DNA from: Verrucomicrobiia bacterium
GTDB taxonomy: Bacteria > Verrucomicrobiota > Verrucomicrobiia > CAIQCK01
Length of the DNA stretch: 7,183 nt
Direction: 5' to 3'
Assembly (NCBI GenBank): GCA_026417675.1
Contig: JAOACV010000120.1
Coordinates: 1 to 7,183, forward strand
The translations under genes and the position numbers were made by a program. The first letter of the stretch is position 1. Each line of letters begins with the position of its first letter. The notes under the pieces were generated by a model. It saw nothing but the letters and a program-made list of their open reading frames with translations, had not been told where the DNA came from and searched no databases. Positions 6,465 to 7,183 of the stretch are shown here, piece by piece.

Positions 6465-7183
6465 ATGAACCTGCGTTGTTTCGGTTGGATGACGGCGGCG
6501 CTGCTGGTGTGCGGCGAAGTGGCGCGCGCCGATGACGTGCTCAACGCGCGCGTGATGCTGCGGCCGATTGGCCGACCGGGCCAGTGGATGGGCCTGGACC
6601 TCTATGATCGGGCCAGCGGCCGGTTGATCACGCCGGTGCGATTCGCCGCCAACGGCGCGATGTTCGCCGACCGGCTGATGTTGGAGCGCAACGAGAAGGA
6701 CGGCCTAGTCATTCAGACGGTGCGGTTCCAGGATTTGCGCGGGAAGCTGGGGTCAGGGTTGGGCTTGGGCGACCATGATTGGGCGGCGGTGCAGTTGAAC
6801 GGGGATGATCCGTTCCCGCGTGTGGATTTCAGCCTGACGATCACTTCCTTCACCTCCAACGAGTGGGAACGCGCGCAGGGCGGGCCGTGTCCGTTCCATT
6901 TTCTGACGGTGCAGTTGCCCGAGGCGGAAGTGTGGCATCAACGCGGCTGGTTGATGGCGACGCCGAAGAGCGACCCGTTCGTGTTGCAGAAGGACGTGGC
7001 CTTCGGCGGCGGCTCGGTGGCGGGTGAGTTCTCGCGCAACTGGAGCTACGTCTGCGCGCTGGGCGGCTCGCCGGTGCCAGTGATCGGCCTGTGGGCGCCG
7101 TCAGCGAAGCGCTACGTCGGGTTCGAGTTCCAAGGCACGCGAATGAGCGACAACACGGAGCGGGACGTCTGCACAGCCTACTG
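6465..7183 (+). CDS. Exported protein of unknown function, 3' end missing
   Basis: An open frame of 239 codons runs from ATG 6465 off the right edge without a stop. Residues 1-22 form a signal peptide: a basic Arg4, a hydrophobic stretch including MTAALLVC, and an A-R-A cleavage site, with mature protein from DDVLNARV. A modest Shine-Dalgarno-like GGAA (6455-6458) lies 6 bases upstream. The mature part is rich in alternating hydrophobic residues and aromatics, suggesting a beta-sandwich: GQWMGLDLYDR (39-49), VQLPEAEVWHQRGWLMATP (149-167), RNWSYVCALGG (191-201) and LWAPSAKRYVGFEFQGTR (209-226). I recognise no catalytic motif in the visible part. It resembles, from memory only, large uncharacterised secreted proteins of Verrucomicrobiota and Planctomycetota. 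Codon use and base composition match the neighbouring genes, and the frame has a strong G/C bias at third positions, so it is a real gene despite the missing end. Confidence 0.8.
   Translation, partial: MNLRCFGWMTAALLVCGEVARADDVLNARVMLRPIGRPGQWMGLDLYDRASGRLITPVRFAANGAMFADRLMLERNEKDGLVIQTVRFQDLRGKLGSGLGLGDHDWAAVQLNGDDPFPRVDFSLTITSFTSNEWERAQGGPCPFHFLTVQLPEAEVWHQRGWLMATPKSDPFVLQKDVAFGGGSVAGEFSRNWSYVCALGGSPVPVIGLWAPSAKRYVGFEFQGTRMSDNTERDVCTAY

Noticed and set aside
1..7183. A novel multi-gene system such as defence, a secondary-metabolite cluster or a mobile island
   Set aside because: The genes are widely spaced and in mixed orientation, and one is a plain housekeeping enzyme. No nuclease, helicase, recombinase, modification enzyme or toxin-antitoxin pair is visible.

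Overview
The window is GC-rich, gene-dense bacterial chromosome. Several signs point to the Verrucomicrobiota, with the Planctomycetota as second choice. These are a PQQ-type propeller protein opening with the QFRGPNGDG signature that is very common in those phyla, further large secreted propeller or unknown proteins, an Aes-like secreted esterase, and short palindromes scattered between genes. This assignment is an inference from family content; there is no rRNA or other marker gene here.

Layout. Positions 1-1212 (+) hold the 3' part of a PQQ-like beta-propeller protein whose start lies outside the window. A 147-bp gap carries one palindrome and a probable promoter. Positions 1360-2946 (+) encode a full-length D-3-phosphoglycerate dehydrogenase (serA), with the long domain layout that includes an intervening domain and an ACT domain. 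A 117-bp gap has two stem-loops and a good Shine-Dalgarno sequence. Positions 3064-4986 (+) encode a 640-residue exported propeller-like protein of unknown function. A 315-bp gap between convergent genes (4987-5301) has no convincing gene, but holds two oppositely oriented copies of a palindrome inside a wider inverted repeat. Positions 6213-5302 (-) encode an exported alpha/beta-hydrolase of the acetyl-esterase type. A 251-bp divergent gap (6214-6464) holds that gene's probable promoter and a perfect 10-bp hairpin. From 6465 (+) an exported protein of unknown function runs off the right edge.

How the genes relate. serA is a housekeeping biosynthetic gene for the first committed step of serine synthesis and does not obviously work with its neighbours. 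The other four genes all encode, or probably encode, exported proteins, and the esterase would suit removal of acyl groups from plant or algal polysaccharides. The genes are spaced by more than 100 bp and point in different directions, so I do not read the window as one operon. I see no mobile-element gene, CRISPR array, tRNA, rRNA or defence system. The most interesting signals are the dispersed palindromes, the serA and esterase promoters placed almost on top of their start codons, and the two unrecognised secreted proteins.
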